A DNA stretch of 64,000 nucleotides from Candidatus Methanoperedens nitratireducens (GTDB taxonomy: Archaea; Halobacteriota; Methanosarcinia; Methanosarcinales; Methanoperedenaceae), in contig DYGR01000003.1 in NCBI GenBank assembly GCA_020724545.1, positions 43,220 through 107,219 of the forward strand, in the 5' to 3' direction. This document shows, piece by piece, positions 51,850 through 63,939 of the stretch. Within the stretch, counting starts at the first letter, position 1. Every line of letters begins with the position of its first letter. Below the pieces are notes generated by a model. The model had not been told where the DNA came from. It was given only the letters and a program-made list of their open reading frames with translations, and ran no database searches. A program made the position numbers and the translations under genes.

Positions 51850-52170
51850 CTAATCTATAAAAATTACATCTTTTAAATGTTGAAAATGATGATCGCCACT
51901 GACCACCCTACAGCCTATTCTCTTTTGTTGTGCAATAATAAGGGCATCAATCATGCCAAAGCCTTTCTTTGTTTTTCTAAGTTCACTTCTAATCGTTGCA
52001 GCTTCCAACCAATCCTGGGTTAAAATACACTGGATGTCAGAAACCTTCCTTATGATAGAATATAACTCCTCAAAATCTATGTTTTCTCTGATAGCCCAAC
52101 CTTTTATTTCAGCCAAACAACACTCAGGAGTGAAGATTACGTTATTTTCATCTTCTATTATTTTTTTCAA
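51850..52170 (-). pseudogene. 5'-truncated PIN-domain (VapC-like) toxin
   Basis: The frame encodes 106 residues of a PIN domain from the second helix on: VIFTPECCLAEIKGWA, then GFGMIDALIIAQQKR and CRVVSGDHHFQHLKDVIFID, the usual C-terminal half with its acidic residues. The first strand with the catalytic aspartate is missing, and an in-frame stop lies directly before the TTG start. The 5' end abuts and overlaps the oxidoreductase gene by 23 bases, so a deletion joined the two. No antitoxin gene is present. Confidence 0.65.
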
Positions 52171-53713
52171 GTTTCTTTACAGTCGGACAGTGGAGAATTT
52201 CCCCATCGAAATTAAAACGCGAACCGTGACAGGGGCAGTCCCAGGATCTCTCTGCGTTGTTCCAGCTTACGATACACCCCATATGGGTGCAGACAGGGGA
52301 AATCGAATGTATCTCCCCTCTATCGTCTTTGTACACCGCAGCTTCCTTATCATCGATCTCTGCGACTTTGGCCTCACCCACATCAAGAGGAGTAAGTTTC
52401 TCAGGTCTTGAGAGCCTGCCTCTTATGAGGGTTTCAGCGATATGTATATTCTGTGTGATCAGTTTCGCTCCTGTGGTCAGGAGTTTCAGGCGGCCTGGGT
52501 CATACAGTTCATGATATGGGTTTGGTCTGCCAAGTATCATATCAGATAAGACCATACCGGCGACCGTACCGTGTGTCATACCCCAGCCCTTAAAGGCAGT
52601 GGCTACATAGATATGTCTGCTGCCCGGGGTAAGCCTTCCAATAAAAGGAACCCTGTCAAACGAATAATTATCCTGGGTAGACCAGCGATAATCGATTGAT
52701 TTTACCTGGAAATGATCCCGGGCAAATCGTTCAAGCCTCTTATAATGCTCAGCCGTATTGGTCACATGGCCTGTGGCGTGGTCCTCTCCTCCAACAATGA
52801 TCAGGTGACCGTCAGGAGTGGGCTGGGTACGGATATAATGAGACGGGTACTCACTGCTGTCAAACATCTCTTCCGGGATCTCATCAGCAACCCGTATGCC
52901 CAGGACATACGAACGATAGGGCGCCATGCGCATAAAGAGCAGTCCCTGGTTAAGAATGGGATAATGGGTAGCAATGATAATGATCTTTGCTGTTAAGTAG
53001 CCTTTATCGGTCTTGATTCTATGCGGTTCACCTCCTTCAACATCAAGAGCGCGTGTATTCTCAAATATGAAGCTGCCATCGCCAGGGATCAACTTTGCAA
53101 GGGCCATGAGGTATTTACGCGGGTGGAACTGCGCCTGGTTCTGATAATGAATGGCGCCATAGGTTTTAAACGGAAGAGGTGCTGCATCCAGGAAGGATAC
53201 AGGAAGGCCAAGACTTTCAGCAGCTTCAAACTCGGTTTTAAGTTTATCCAGATCGTCCCTGTTCTCTGCGTAAATGTATTCTGATGTTCTTCTAAAATCA
53301 CAGGCAATGCTGTTATCCCCCACCAGCCGTGCGATCCTCTCTATGGCCATCTGATTGGCATCAGCATACTGCTTTGCACCCTCTTTACCAAAATGGTCGA
53401 TAAGGTAGCGGTAAATAATATTATGGGCCGAAGAGATATGGGCAGTTGTATGTCCTGTAACCCCTTCTAAGATCCTGCCAGCCTCAAGAACGGCAACCGT
53501 CAGGCCTGCATCTTTCAAGAATAATGCCGAGGTTATACCTGCTATCCCTCCTCCCAGAACTGCAACATCAACGGAGATATTCTCCGTCAATGAAGGAAAG
53601 TCAGTCTCTGGAGTACTTGCTATCCAGAACGATTCCGCTCTACCAGCCAGTCCATACTGGCTTTTTCGTTTATTTTCTTTTTCTACCATTCCAATCACCC
53701 TCTTTAACCCCAT
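52148..53713 (-). CDS. FAD-dependent oxidoreductase with C-terminal Rieske domain
   Basis: A 521-residue protein. A DAO-type FAD domain comes first (VAVLGGGIAGITSALFLKDA, near residue 50), ending in the second FAD piece IYVATAFKGWGMTHGTVAG. A C-terminal Rieske domain follows with CTHMGCIVSWN and CPCHGSRFNFDG binding a [2Fe-2S] cluster. This fusion is a known but uncharacterised family of glycine-oxidase-like proteins. The last residues KLEKNNRR read into the truncated PIN gene and may not be original. It may be an electron-transfer dehydrogenase; substrate unknown. Confidence 0.9.
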   Translation of the reverse strand: MGLKRVIGMVEKENKRKSQYGLAGRAESFWIASTPETDFPSLTENISVDVAVLGGGIAGITSALFLKDAGLTVAVLEAGRILEGVTGHTTAHISSAHNIIYRYLIDHFGKEGAKQYADANQMAIERIARLVGDNSIACDFRRTSEYIYAENRDDLDKLKTEFEAAESLGLPVSFLDAAPLPFKTYGAIHYQNQAQFHPRKYLMALAKLIPGDGSFIFENTRALDVEGGEPHRIKTDKGYLTAKIIIIATHYPILNQGLLFMRMAPYRSYVLGIRVADEIPEEMFDSSEYPSHYIRTQPTPDGHLIIVGGEDHATGHVTNTAEHYKRLERFARDHFQVKSIDYRWSTQDNYSFDRVPFIGRLTPGSRHIYVATAFKGWGMTHGTVAGMVLSDMILGRPNPYHELYDPGRLKLLTTGAKLITQNIHIAETLIRGRLSRPEKLTPLDVGEAKVAEIDDKEAAVYKDDRGEIHSISPVCTHMGCIVSWNNAERSWDCPCHGSRFNFDGEILHCPTVKKLEKNNRR

Positions 53714-53828
53714 ATACTCTGCTGGATAATATGCCCTAACATAATTACCTTTAATATTCTGCCTATAAAAGAGTTATGGTGTTGTTTATAGCAATCTCTT
53801 TTAGTATCCATGCCAATCAATGATAACA

Positions 53829-54482
53829 ATGCCAGAGAACGATGCCAGCCCGGGCGATGAGAAACTCCTCATACTGCCTCTTGGTGAGGAGTCCAAGAAG
53901 ATAACACAGGTTATATCAAATGATACTGCACGACAAATAATCGAGCTTCTGGCTGATGTACCGCTCTCTGCCTCGGATATCGCAGAGCGCTTACATGCTC
54001 CAATATCAACGATTGTTTATAATCTTGAGAACCTGGAGGACGTGGGACTTATCAGGATAGATAAGATTAAATACAGCGAGAAGGGTCGGAAAGTCAAAAT
54101 CTATGCACCTGTGAGAAAGCTCATTGTCGTTGTGCCGGAGAAGGCTGATAGAAGATCCATAGTTGATATGCTAAGAAAGTATCTTGGTGTAATACTGGCA
54201 GGTGCATCTGCTTCAGGTCTGATCGAGTTCTTCATGAGAAAGAACGGGAATGCAAAATTTGCACAAAATACAGACGAAGCAACTCCTGTGCCTGCAGATA
54301 TAACCGAATCTATAACACCGGTCACTGCGCACGATGCGGCAGAAAGAGTTGCGCCTGATATTCTTACAAGAATAGCTGATACGATCGCAGCTCACCCGGG
54401 CATTATGTTCTTTATTGGATGCCTGTTTGTAGTTACCCTGCTTATCATAGTGGATTACTACAGGAAGAGAAAGAGCGGCTAA
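53829..54482 (+). CDS. Membrane-anchored ArsR-type winged-helix regulator
   Basis: A 217-residue protein. The N-terminal winged helix has NDTARQIIELLADVPLSASD followed by IAERLHAPISTIVYNLENL, typical of archaeal ArsR-like regulators. A hydrophobic stretch IVDMLRKYLGVILAGASASG comes next, and a C-terminal transmembrane helix IMFFIGCLFVVTLLIIVDYY ends in a basic tail. DNA binding at the inner face of the membrane is thus likely. The gene lies upstream of groES-groEL on the same strand with a 168-base gap; a link to chaperonin control is possible but not shown. Confidence 0.8.
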   Translation: MPENDASPGDEKLLILPLGEESKKITQVISNDTARQIIELLADVPLSASDIAERLHAPISTIVYNLENLEDVGLIRIDKIKYSEKGRKVKIYAPVRKLIVVVPEKADRRSIVDMLRKYLGVILAGASASGLIEFFMRKNGNAKFAQNTDEATPVPADITESITPVTAHDAAERVAPDILTRIADTIAAHPGIMFFIGCLFVVTLLIIVDYYRKRKSG

Positions 54483-54580
54483 TAAGTCCATATTCGCTGC
54501 TTTTTTAGAGTTGAGATTATTTAAGAGCCTGGCTATAAATTGGATTTTTAATAAAATTTTATTATAATTATGATAGAAAA

Positions 54581-54650
54581 AGTATATATAGAAGTGCAAA
54601 CAATGAAAAACCCGTATTGTTAAATAATTAATATGTAAAGGAGGCTATTT
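54581..54650 (+). promoter_or_regulatory. groES promoter and ribosome site
   Basis: A clear archaeal TATA box, AGTATATATAG (54581-54591), preceded by the purine-rich AGAAAA of a possible BRE, lies 60 bases before the groES ATG. AAAGGAGGC (54637-54645) is a strong ribosome-binding site. No CIRCE-type inverted repeat is seen. Confidence 0.65.
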
Positions 54651-56547
<1,897 letters not shown>

Positions 56548-56573
56548 TTTCAAAAAAGTGGTAGCTATACAAG

Positions 56574-56612
56574 ATCCTGAATGCTGTATGAATTGGAGCA
56601 TTCAGGATTTTT
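56574..56612 (+). terminator. Terminator of groES-groEL
   Basis: A perfect 12-bp stem, ATCCTGAATGCT with AGCATTCAGGAT, an 11-base loop and a T5 run, 27 bases after the groEL stop. Classic intrinsic form. Confidence 0.8.
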
Positions 56613-56849
56613 ACCTATTTTTATGAGAATAACGGCTACACATGCGGGAATATGAAAAATGCCCGAAAATAATAAATAGTGGTTGTAGTCATACCTGAGA
56701 ATGGAGTTATACGATGGGGAGGATATTCTGTCTGTTGGTTAATGATAATAACGGTATTAGTGGGTGCCGTAAGCTAAAGAGCAATTAAAGAGTGCTAAAA
56801 ATTTACTGAATAAGATTTTTATATTATATAAGTGGGTTGATATCTGAAT

Positions 56850-57032
56850 ATGGCAGCGTATGGATGCAAAGAACGAAAATGTCCCTGCAGGATGTGGGTG
56901 AATTGTCTCCATTACGTTAACGTACAGAAACGGGCATGGAGACTTAAGAGGAAAGAATATGATTTCCATACATGGTACAGGGATAACTTCCGCAGTGAAA
57001 TACAGATGGTGGACGTGTTTGTGAACGGGTGA
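56850..57032 (+). CDS. Possible small cysteine-containing protein
   Basis: A 60-residue frame starting MAAYGCKERKCPCRMWVNC, with four cysteines in the first 19 residues (a possible zinc site), then a basic, aromatic tail. A TATA-like TTATATTATATAAG lies about 20-30 bases before the ATG, compatible with a leaderless transcript. Codon pattern and family give no firm support. It is the only candidate gene in the 56548-57104 spacer besides the groEL terminator. Confidence 0.35.
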   Translation: MAAYGCKERKCPCRMWVNCLHYVNVQKRAWRLKRKEYDFHTWYRDNFRSEIQMVDVFVNG

Positions 57033-57104
57033 AGTGAGCACAGAAAAGTAATAGTACTTTCCCTCCGTTAACAGTAGTATTAATTATTGTGAGGTGACGG
57101 GATA

Positions 57105-59021
57105 GTGCTTATTTCTTTAATTATTATTTTAACTGGTCTTTTTTTTGGCTGGACGTTAAGCTTCTTCTTTAATTTCATTGATAACTTGCTTAAGCGTATT
57201 GCCTTTAGTATTTTTTTTGGCTTTATTTCAGTAACGTGGTTATCTCTCTTTTTCTCATGGCTTATATTCAAGCAACTTGGTTTTGCTTCAACGCTTATGA
57301 CAATAATAGTCCTGATCCTGGCTTCAATATTCTTATGGTTCAAGGCGCGGGAGCGAGAGAGCATCAAGCTTAAACCGCTTACCCTGAGCGTGCTCGCAGT
57401 GATCGCGCTGATCATCTATATTTATGCATCCCTTAATTTCTCCATAGTCCTGTTCACCAACGAGCGAGAGGGGTGGAGCGGGATAGTAAACGTCTGGGGA
57501 GATTACCCATTTCATTTAGGGTTAATCAATTCCTTTGTTCTACGCGATAATTTCCCGCCTCAGTACCCTGTGTTGATCGGCTCGCCACTTACTTATTCTT
57601 TTGCAACTGATTATTTGACTGCGATTTTTGTAAAAAACGGATTGGGATTGAGGGAGGCGATCTGGTTTGTTAACATCGCGTTGTTTTTTTGTCTGGTTGT
57701 TTTCATATTCTACTTAGCTGAGGAATTCTCTTCTTCCAGAAAGGTTGCAGCTATAGCATTGATACTGTTCCTGTTTAACAGCAATGCAGGCATTGTTAAT
57801 GCTCTGGGTGAGGCGGTAGATGACCCCGGTGTTCTACTCAAGCCTGACCGTGATTTTTCTCACGATGGTACAAGTGGATTGTACTTTATGAATATCATTT
57901 ATGCGGTCTTTATTCCGCAGAGAAGCGTTCTACTTGGTTTTACTGCTGTGCTGCTTGTTTACCTTATCTTATTCAAAAACTTCTCATCAGGCAGGCAGAA
58001 CAATCAGGAGTTCTTGCTTGCAGGTTTATTGTCCGGCCTGCTGCCGTTAATGCACGCGCATTCTTTTATTGCGGTCGGTGTGGTGGCAGCATTTCTGTTC
58101 CTCTACCACCCCTCACGCTCATGGCTTTATTTTATCATCCCTGCAGCTTTACTGTCTGCACCGCAAATTTTCTGGATTAGCCAGAATGTTGGCAGTGGAA
58201 CATTTTTTAGTGTGCATCTGGGCTGGATTACTATGAATGAGAGCAAGCCCTTAATCAATATATTCCTGTTCTGGCTTGCGAACGGCTGGGTCGTACTTGT
58301 TTTATCGTTCGCAGCTTTAGCGCTTGCTTCACGTAAGCAACTTGTGTTTTACATCCCATTCCTTGCTTTATTTTTTTTAGGCAATATTATCCGCTTCCAG
58401 CCATGGGACTGGGATAACTATAAGATCTTCATGCACTGGTATCTGTTCGCCTCAATATTTGCTGCGATTATGATCGTTGGGTTGTTTAATGCCGGCGCAG
58501 GGTTTGAAACGAGGCGCAGAGCTGCTGGAAAGCGCTGGCTTCTATTGCGCAGCTTCGGGTTTAAAGCTCTGGCAGTCATGTTTATCATTTTAGGAGTTGC
58601 TTCGGCTGTTTTAACAATGCTCTGGATGACTGAAGGTAAAAATGCGCGTTATGAGGTCTATTCTCCTGTGGATCTCAGGATCGCAGAGTGGATTAAGGTG
58701 AATACTCCGGATCAAGCTATTTTTCTGACCAGCGATACCCATAACAACGTCGTGCATTCGCTTGCAGGAAGGCAGATACTAATGGCATCATGGTGGTGGC
58801 TCTGGAGCCATGGTCTTGACTATTCGGGGGTAGAACGCGACGTGAAAGAGATCTATCTAACAGGAAACTGCGAATTGATAAAAAAATACAATATCAGCTA
58901 TATTTTTGTGAGCCCGCAGGAGGGTAAATTGAATCCAGACATCGCACTGTTTGAATCCAGGTTCGAGAGAGTTTTCTCAGACACTAATAATATCTATAAT
59001 ATCTTCAGGACAAAGTGCTGA
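57105..59021 (+). CDS. GT-C-type polytopic membrane glycosyltransferase-like protein
   Basis: A 638-residue protein with about 12-13 helices in the first 520 residues and a soluble C-terminal part ([20 protein letters not shown], then [20 protein letters not shown]). A loop after the third helix with [16 protein letters not shown] holds an acidic motif in the place typical of GT-C enzymes. It probably transfers a sugar from a lipid carrier on the outer face. Donor and acceptor are unknown. It starts at a GTG and its 3' end overlaps the converging mfnA by 17 bases. Confidence 0.7.
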   Translation: MLISLIIILTGLFFGWTLSFFFNFIDNLLKRIAFSIFFGFISVTWLSLFFSWLIFKQLGFASTLMTIIVLILASIFLWFKARERESIKLKPLTLSVLAVIALIIYIYASLNFSIVLFTNEREGWSGIVNVWGDYPFHLGLINSFVLRDNFPPQYPVLIGSPLTYSFATDYLTAIFVKNGLGLREAIWFVNIALFFCLVVFIFYLAEEFSSSRKVAAIALILFLFNSNAGIVNALGEAVDDPGVLLKPDRDFSHDGTSGLYFMNIIYAVFIPQRSVLLGFTAVLLVYLILFKNFSSGRQNNQEFLLAGLLSGLLPLMHAHSFIAVGVVAAFLFLYHPSRSWLYFIIPAALLSAPQIFWISQNVGSGTFFSVHLGWITMNESKPLINIFLFWLANGWVVLVLSFAALALASRKQLVFYIPFLALFFLGNIIRFQPWDWDNYKIFMHWYLFASIFAAIMIVGLFNAGAGFETRRRAAGKRWLLLRSFGFKALAVMFIILGVASAVLTMLWMTEGKNARYEVYSPVDLRIAEWIKVNTPDQAIFLTSDTHNNVVHSLAGRQILMASWWWLWSHGLDYSGVERDVKEIYLTGNCELIKKYNISYIFVSPQEGKLNPDIALFESRFERVFSDTNNIYNIFRTKC

Positions 59022-60138
59022 TCTCTGAAGCAATATCAGAGATGAACAACTCAAGGATCTCTTCACTAAGGTGCGGCATAATTACCAGTCTCATGGCCCT
59101 GGGATATCGGGTTATCGAGGTGAACCATCCCTTTGCACGCAGTTTTCTTCTGACCTCGTCCAGGTCAGGAACATCAAGCGCTATGATATTCATCACCGGG
59201 TCAACGAGAGGCTGCACTCCAAGCTCACGGGCGCCATCAACAATCATATCCGTCATTTTAATGCACCGATCCACGATCTTCTTGTATCCTTCTCTACCCA
59301 GGTGCATCATCACTGCATAAGCTGCCGCAACTGCAGCACCGCTCCGTGTACCAGCGAGGGATCGCTGTTTCCTTATTGTCAGATACGGTGTATCGATCTC
59401 AAGTGGAAAAAGATATGATTCTTCTTTGAACAGCAGACCTCCTGCAGGTATTGTGGATAAGCCCATCTTGTGCGGGTCGATTGTAATAGAGGTCACGCCT
59501 TTTATTGAAAAATCAAAATCATATTTTTTATCAAGAAAAGGTATTACAAACCCTCCAAAAGCAGCATCGATGTGCAAAAACAGATCATGAGATAAAGCGA
59601 TCCGTGCAAGCTTATCTATCGGGTCGATCTGGCCGAACTCTGTTGAGCCTGCAATTCCAACAAGCGCTATTGTATCATCATCGATAAGACTTTCTACAGA
59701 ATCTGTATCTACCCTGAATTGGTTATCTAATCCTGCTTTCCTGATCTCTATTCCCAGCAGATCTGCTATCTTATCAAATGAGAAATGAGCTGAGGCGGGT
59801 ACAACTATATTTGGATGCTTTTTATTAGCAAGGTTCCGGGCTGTCCTGATTGCCTGTATATTGGATTCTGTGCCTCCTGTTGTAATATAACCGCATGCCT
59901 GCGGGTCCCCCATCAGGCCTCCCATAATGTTGATCACCTTCTCCTCAAGTTCTTTTGTCCCGGTGAATAAACCAGAATCACCCAGGTTTGATTCGATAAA
60001 TTGCATATGTGCCTTTAGAGCGATTGGATGAGGTTTTGTACACATCGCGCTTAACACTTTCTCATACGAAGTATCTTTTAGCCCGGCATTATCCAGTAGA
60101 GATAGCACCTCTCCCCGGGTGAGACCTTTCTGATTCAT
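59005..60138 (-). CDS. mfnA: L-tyrosine (L-aspartate) decarboxylase MfnA
   Basis: A 377-residue PLP decarboxylase of the archaeal MfnA group: [36 protein letters not shown] and the PLP lysine K224 in [16 protein letters not shown]. It makes tyramine from tyrosine, the first step of methanofuran synthesis; archaeal homologues may also make beta-alanine from aspartate. Length is normal. Supports a C1-metabolising archaeon. Confidence 0.94.
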   Translation of the reverse strand: MNQKGLTRGEVLSLLDNAGLKDTSYEKVLSAMCTKPHPIALKAHMQFIESNLGDSGLFTGTKELEEKVINIMGGLMGDPQACGYITTGGTESNIQAIRTARNLANKKHPNIVVPASAHFSFDKIADLLGIEIRKAGLDNQFRVDTDSVESLIDDDTIALVGIAGSTEFGQIDPIDKLARIALSHDLFLHIDAAFGGFVIPFLDKKYDFDFSIKGVTSITIDPHKMGLSTIPAGGLLFKEESYLFPLEIDTPYLTIRKQRSLAGTRSGAAVAAAYAVMMHLGREGYKKIVDRCIKMTDMIVDGARELGVQPLVDPVMNIIALDVPDLDEVRRKLRAKGWFTSITRYPRAMRLVIMPHLSEEILELFISDIASEISTLS

Positions 60139-60289
60139 GTGCTAAATACTTAAATACCTCTAAATAAAGATTTTCCGCATAAATCCAGGCTATACTTAAG
60201 AAGCGAGGAAAACATGAAGCTAGCGGTACCTTAGAGATAGTAAAGATTATTAATCCTCAGTACAATGTATCTCATAGGGAGGTTAGAAA

Positions 60290-60442
60290 ATGGATATACT
60301 ATGGACTATAGTTGTGATTCTCCTGATCCTCTGGCTATTGGGAATAATCGGCGCGGTCGGGGGCAGTTTAATCCATATACTGCTGGTCCTGGCCATCATT
60401 GTCATACTGGTCAGACTCATCCAGGGACGAGCGCCAGCATAG
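60290..60442 (+). CDS. lmo0937-family small membrane protein
   Basis: A 50-residue protein, MDILWTIVVILLILWLLGII followed by a glycine-rich turn and a second helix HILLVLAIIVILVRLIQG. Two hydrophobic helices, the GAVGGSLIH turn and the RLIQG end match the lmo0937 (DUF5670-like) family of tiny membrane proteins, common in bacteria and linked there to stress regulons. AGGGAGGT lies 6 bases before the ATG. Function unknown. Confidence 0.75.
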   Translation: MDILWTIVVILLILWLLGIIGAVGGSLIHILLVLAIIVILVRLIQGRAPA

Positions 60443-60600
60443 TTGTCTCAGAACCGGATAGGTTTGAGAGGGATTTTATTTCCCTCTCACCTTAATGTTT
60501 TTGAATCGCTGTTAGGCAATTAATTTATACGTTCTTTAAGTTTTTTAGATAGAATGCGTGGTTATAAATAAAATTTTTAATATAATATGGGGTAGTGGAT

Positions 60601-61527
60601 ATGGGTAATCCATTCGTAAGCGTCTTATTGGCTACATACAACAGAAAAGAATGGCTTAGAGAATGCCTTGAGTCTGTATCTAACCAGAGTTATCCAAAAG
60701 ATAGATATGAGATAATAGTGGTCAATGATGGCTCAACTGATGGCACAGAAGAGGTTCTGAAAGAATATGAGAAAAAAGCACAGTATATGTTTAGATGGTA
60801 CACTCAGATGAACAGGGGTAAAGCAGCAGCAATGAACCTGGGGATCAAAAATACCAGAGGTGAGATCATCTGTTTTACGGATGATGATTGCATAGCAGAT
60901 AAAAACTGGATTAAAAACTTATTAAAAGAATTTGATGATGAAAAAGTTGGCGGTGTTGGTGGACGAATTCTTGCCTATATGCCCAAAAAACTCGTAGAGA
61001 AGTATGGAGTATCTTTTGACCAGGATGGAAGCGTTTCTTTAGCGACAGGAAACGCAGCGTATAGAGCGCATATTGTTAGATCTGTCGGCGGGTTTGATAC
61101 GCGATTGATCGGGCTTGAGGATATCGATTTCGGGGTAAGAGTAAGAGGCAGAGGTTATAAGCTAAAATACGCCCCGGAAGCTGTGATATATCACAGAAAT
61201 TATGACTCACTGGATAAACTGATCAGGAGAAAATATTTAGAGGGAAAACAACTCTATAATTTGAGTACAAAATACGTACATTACTTTAATGTTAAAAAAA
61301 TAATACTGAAACTCTCACTCGGTGCAATAAAAAGAATGGTACTTTTTGCCAATTCATCAATTATTATAAAGAATAAAAATAAAGAAGGGTATTTTTTGAT
61401 AGAGATATTTGAAGTTATTGTCTTTGTATCTGTAGTACTGGGTCTAATAGGAGGGATAATCCGCAAGAATACTTATGGCTACAGAGGAGATAGAATTTAT
61501 GACAGGTTCGATTTTGAATTCGATTAG
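60601..61527 (+). CDS. Family 2 glycosyltransferase with C-terminal membrane helix
   Basis: A 308-residue GT2 enzyme: FVSVLLATYNRKEWLRECLE at the start, YEIIVVNDGSTDGTEEVL, the DDD motif in ICFTDDDCIAD and LIGLEDIDFGVRVRGRGYKL as the acceptor-side ED motif. One C-terminal hydrophobic helix (IFEVIVFVSVVLGLIGGII) anchors it. It probably acts in surface glycan or N-glycan synthesis. A TATA-like TTATAAATA at 60562 suggests a very short leader; a GTG two codons upstream is the other possible start. The 3' end overlaps archaemetzincin by four bases, convergent. Confidence 0.9.
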   Translation: MGNPFVSVLLATYNRKEWLRECLESVSNQSYPKDRYEIIVVNDGSTDGTEEVLKEYEKKAQYMFRWYTQMNRGKAAAMNLGIKNTRGEIICFTDDDCIADKNWIKNLLKEFDDEKVGGVGGRILAYMPKKLVEKYGVSFDQDGSVSLATGNAAYRAHIVRSVGGFDTRLIGLEDIDFGVRVRGRGYKLKYAPEAVIYHRNYDSLDKLIRRKYLEGKQLYNLSTKYVHYFNVKKIILKLSLGAIKRMVLFANSSIIIKNKNKEGYFLIEIFEVIVFVSVVLGLIGGIIRKNTYGYRGDRIYDRFDFEFD

Positions 61528-62045
61528 TTTTTCCCAATTTTTGCTGAGCAACTCCCGCACAGATCGATACCCTTTATATCAGTATCCTCGATATTGTTGG
61601 AGAAATGCATGACACACCTTATCTCAGGACAGTGACCTAAGCCAAAAGTGTGGCCAAGCTCATGAACCGCCTCCTTTAATGCGCGTTCCCTGAATAAGGT
61701 TTCATTTTTGTTTCTTCCATAATACTCAGGCCGCAGGTGAGTGAGGGATATAATCGCAGCATTGCCAATAGCAACTCCGAAAACGAAATTCACACCATGT
61801 ACGTATAAATCGACATTGGCCACTCCGAGGAGCTTTTCTGCATCAGGCGGCATTCTCTCAGCTATATCTCCAACAATGCCTGCTGCATAGTACTGTCCTC
61901 GATTCATATTATACTGATCCTCAGGAACCCCGGTGGACGAGGCAGTCCTGCAGGGATAACCATAGATCCCTTCTAATCTTGTGCAGATATAATGTAACAG
62001 TTCTTCCCCGACTTCGCCTATCGGCTGTAAATAGATATACCCCAT
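61524..62045 (-). CDS. amzA: Archaemetzincin
   Basis: A 173-residue zinc protease of the archaemetzincin family: HELGHTFGLGHC (H128-C139) is the extended metzincin motif, followed by CVMHFSN, the Met-turn, and a CGSC pair that binds a second zinc. Length is typical. Natural substrates are unknown. Monocistronic, convergent with the glycosyltransferase. Confidence 0.94.
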   Translation of the reverse strand: MGYIYLQPIGEVGEELLHYICTRLEGIYGYPCRTASSTGVPEDQYNMNRGQYYAAGIVGDIAERMPPDAEKLLGVANVDLYVHGVNFVFGVAIGNAAIISLTHLRPEYYGRNKNETLFRERALKEAVHELGHTFGLGHCPEIRCVMHFSNNIEDTDIKGIDLCGSCSAKIGKN

Positions 62046-62133
62046 CTCTTATTATCTATTGTCTTAGAAGAACTTAAACCATATGGGTCTTTATCGATAG
62101 TTTCTTTTAATCAAAGCACTAATAGGTATCTCC

Positions 62134-63471
62134 ATGGCAATCCACCCAATTGAGTACCGCTATGGTCATAAGGAGATGAAGGATGTATGGAGTGAGAAAA
62201 GACGTCTTCAAAAGCTCCTGTCTGTTGAGGTTGCCCTGGCAAAAGCTCTGGCTCTTGCAGGTTATATTCCAGAATGGGCGGATGAGAGAATAGCCCCTGG
62301 TGCTGAAAAAGTAACACTTGACAGGGTCAAAGAGATAGAAGACGAAATCCACCATGATGTCATGGCTGTAGTTCTTGCGCTTGCTGAGCAATCAGGAGAC
62401 GCTGGGAAATGGGTTCATTTCGGCGCTACTTCCAATGATATTCTGGATACTGCCACTGCTCTCCAGATAAAAGATGCGATTTTGATCTTAAGAAAAGATA
62501 CAGTAGAATTACGTTCAGTTCTTCTGGATATGGCCTTATCCCATAAAAATACCGTATGCGCAGGCAGAACTCACGGCCAGATCGGTATCCCGACCACTTA
62601 CGGTCTGCGCTTTGCAATATGGGCATCAGAGGTCGACAGGCATATCGAAAGGCTTGATCAGTTGATGCCGCGTGCGACTGTCGGTAAAATGAGCGGGGCA
62701 GTAGGTACCCAGGCAGCCTTCGGGAAAAAAGGCATTGAGATACAGAAAAGAACAATGGAGATTCTCGGTATAGAATCGGCAGACGTTTCCAACCAGATAA
62801 TCCAGAGGGACAGGCATGCTGAGTTCGTGATGTGGATGGCGAATACTGCCACCACACTTGATAAAATATGTATTGAGATCCGAACTCTTGCGAGAAGTGA
62901 AATTGCAGAAGTTGAGGAGAGTTTTGGAAAAAAGCAGGTGGGCTCGTCCACAATGCCGCATAAGCGCAACCCTATAAAATCAGAGCAGGTATGCGGACTT
63001 GCCAGGATCATAAGGGCAATGCTGGAGCCTGCGCTTTTGAATAATACCCTCTGGGATGAGCGCGACCTGACAAATTCATCCTGCGAGCGTGTGGTATTTC
63101 CTGAATCCTGCGTACTTACGGATCATGTGATACGCCTTACAACAGGGATTATCCGGAACCTGCGCCTCTACCCTGATAATATCAGGAAGAACCTGAACCT
63201 GCTCAATGGCCTGAACATGGGTGAGGCTATAATGATAGAGCTCAGTAAAAAAGGCGTGGGAAGGCAGGAAGCCCATGAAATTGTGAGACAGTGTGCCATG
63301 TCGGCGCGGGAAAGAGGCAGCAATATGAAGGATGCCCTGCTCATGAACAGAACAGTTTCGGAATACATGAGTGAAAATGAGATCATAAAGCTGATGAACC
63401 CGGATAATTATATAGGCACAGCAGTAGAACAGGTTGAATCTCTTGTAACTAAACTAAAAAACAAGAATTAA
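62134..63471 (+). CDS. purB: Adenylosuccinate lyase
   Basis: A 445-residue member of the fumarase/aspartase superfamily: HFGATSNDILDTATALQ, GRTHGQIGIPTTYGLRFA and the signature VGSSTMPHKRNPIKSE. It acts twice in purine synthesis: on SAICAR (made by PurC) and on adenylosuccinate. It is followed after 15 bases by an acetyltransferase gene, probably cotranscribed. Confidence 0.96.
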   Translation: MAIHPIEYRYGHKEMKDVWSEKRRLQKLLSVEVALAKALALAGYIPEWADERIAPGAEKVTLDRVKEIEDEIHHDVMAVVLALAEQSGDAGKWVHFGATSNDILDTATALQIKDAILILRKDTVELRSVLLDMALSHKNTVCAGRTHGQIGIPTTYGLRFAIWASEVDRHIERLDQLMPRATVGKMSGAVGTQAAFGKKGIEIQKRTMEILGIESADVSNQIIQRDRHAEFVMWMANTATTLDKICIEIRTLARSEIAEVEESFGKKQVGSSTMPHKRNPIKSEQVCGLARIIRAMLEPALLNNTLWDERDLTNSSCERVVFPESCVLTDHVIRLTTGIIRNLRLYPDNIRKNLNLLNGLNMGEAIMIELSKKGVGRQEAHEIVRQCAMSARERGSNMKDALLMNRTVSEYMSENEIIKLMNPDNYIGTAVEQVESLVTKLKNKN

Positions 63472-63486
63472 AGAGAGGATAGATAC

Positions 63487-63939
63487 TTGTTAAGAAAAGC
63501 TACCATCAAAGACGTAGAGAAGATATGGAAACTTGTTAATAGTTATGCTGATAAACGCCTGATGCTTCCCAGGTCTCTGAGTGAATTGTATGAGAACCTG
63601 CGGGATTTTTATGTGATCATAGAGGATGACAGGATGCTGGGCTGCGGAGCGCTCCATATCACATGGGAAGATTACGGTGAGGTCCTGTCCTTGGCTGTTG
63701 AACCTTCAAGGATAAGGCAGGGGATAGGTTCAAATATACTAAAGGCATGCGAGAAAGAGGCCAGGACTCTTGGACTGAACAGGATTATCACGCTCACATA
63801 TGTGCCAGAGTTCTTTGAAAAGCATGGTTTTGTCAGGGTAGAGAACACCACCCTGCCCCATAAGATATGGAGTATGTGTATTAAATGCCCCAAGTTCCCG
63901 AACTGCGATGAGATCCCGCTTATGAAGAAAATTGACTGA
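63487..63939 (+). CDS. ArgA-like short N-acetyltransferase
   Basis: A 150-residue GNAT protein: LRKATIKDVEKIWKLVNSYA at the start, the acetyl-CoA loop RIRQGIGSNILKACEKEAR and the C-terminal LPHKIWSMCIKCPKFPNCDE, typical of short N-acetylglutamate synthase-like proteins of arginine synthesis. TTG is the start codon, supported by GAGAGGA about six bases before. The C-terminal cysteines (CIKC, C) are family-typical. The substrate is likely glutamate, not proven. Confidence 0.8.
   Translation: MLRKATIKDVEKIWKLVNSYADKRLMLPRSLSELYENLRDFYVIIEDDRMLGCGALHITWEDYGEVLSLAVEPSRIRQGIGSNILKACEKEARTLGLNRIITLTYVPEFFEKHGFVRVENTTLPHKIWSMCIKCPKFPNCDEIPLMKKID

Noticed and set aside
60209..60232. Six-codon frame behind GAGG (MKLAVP)
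   Set aside because: Too short and without further support; most likely chance in the leader of the small membrane-protein gene.
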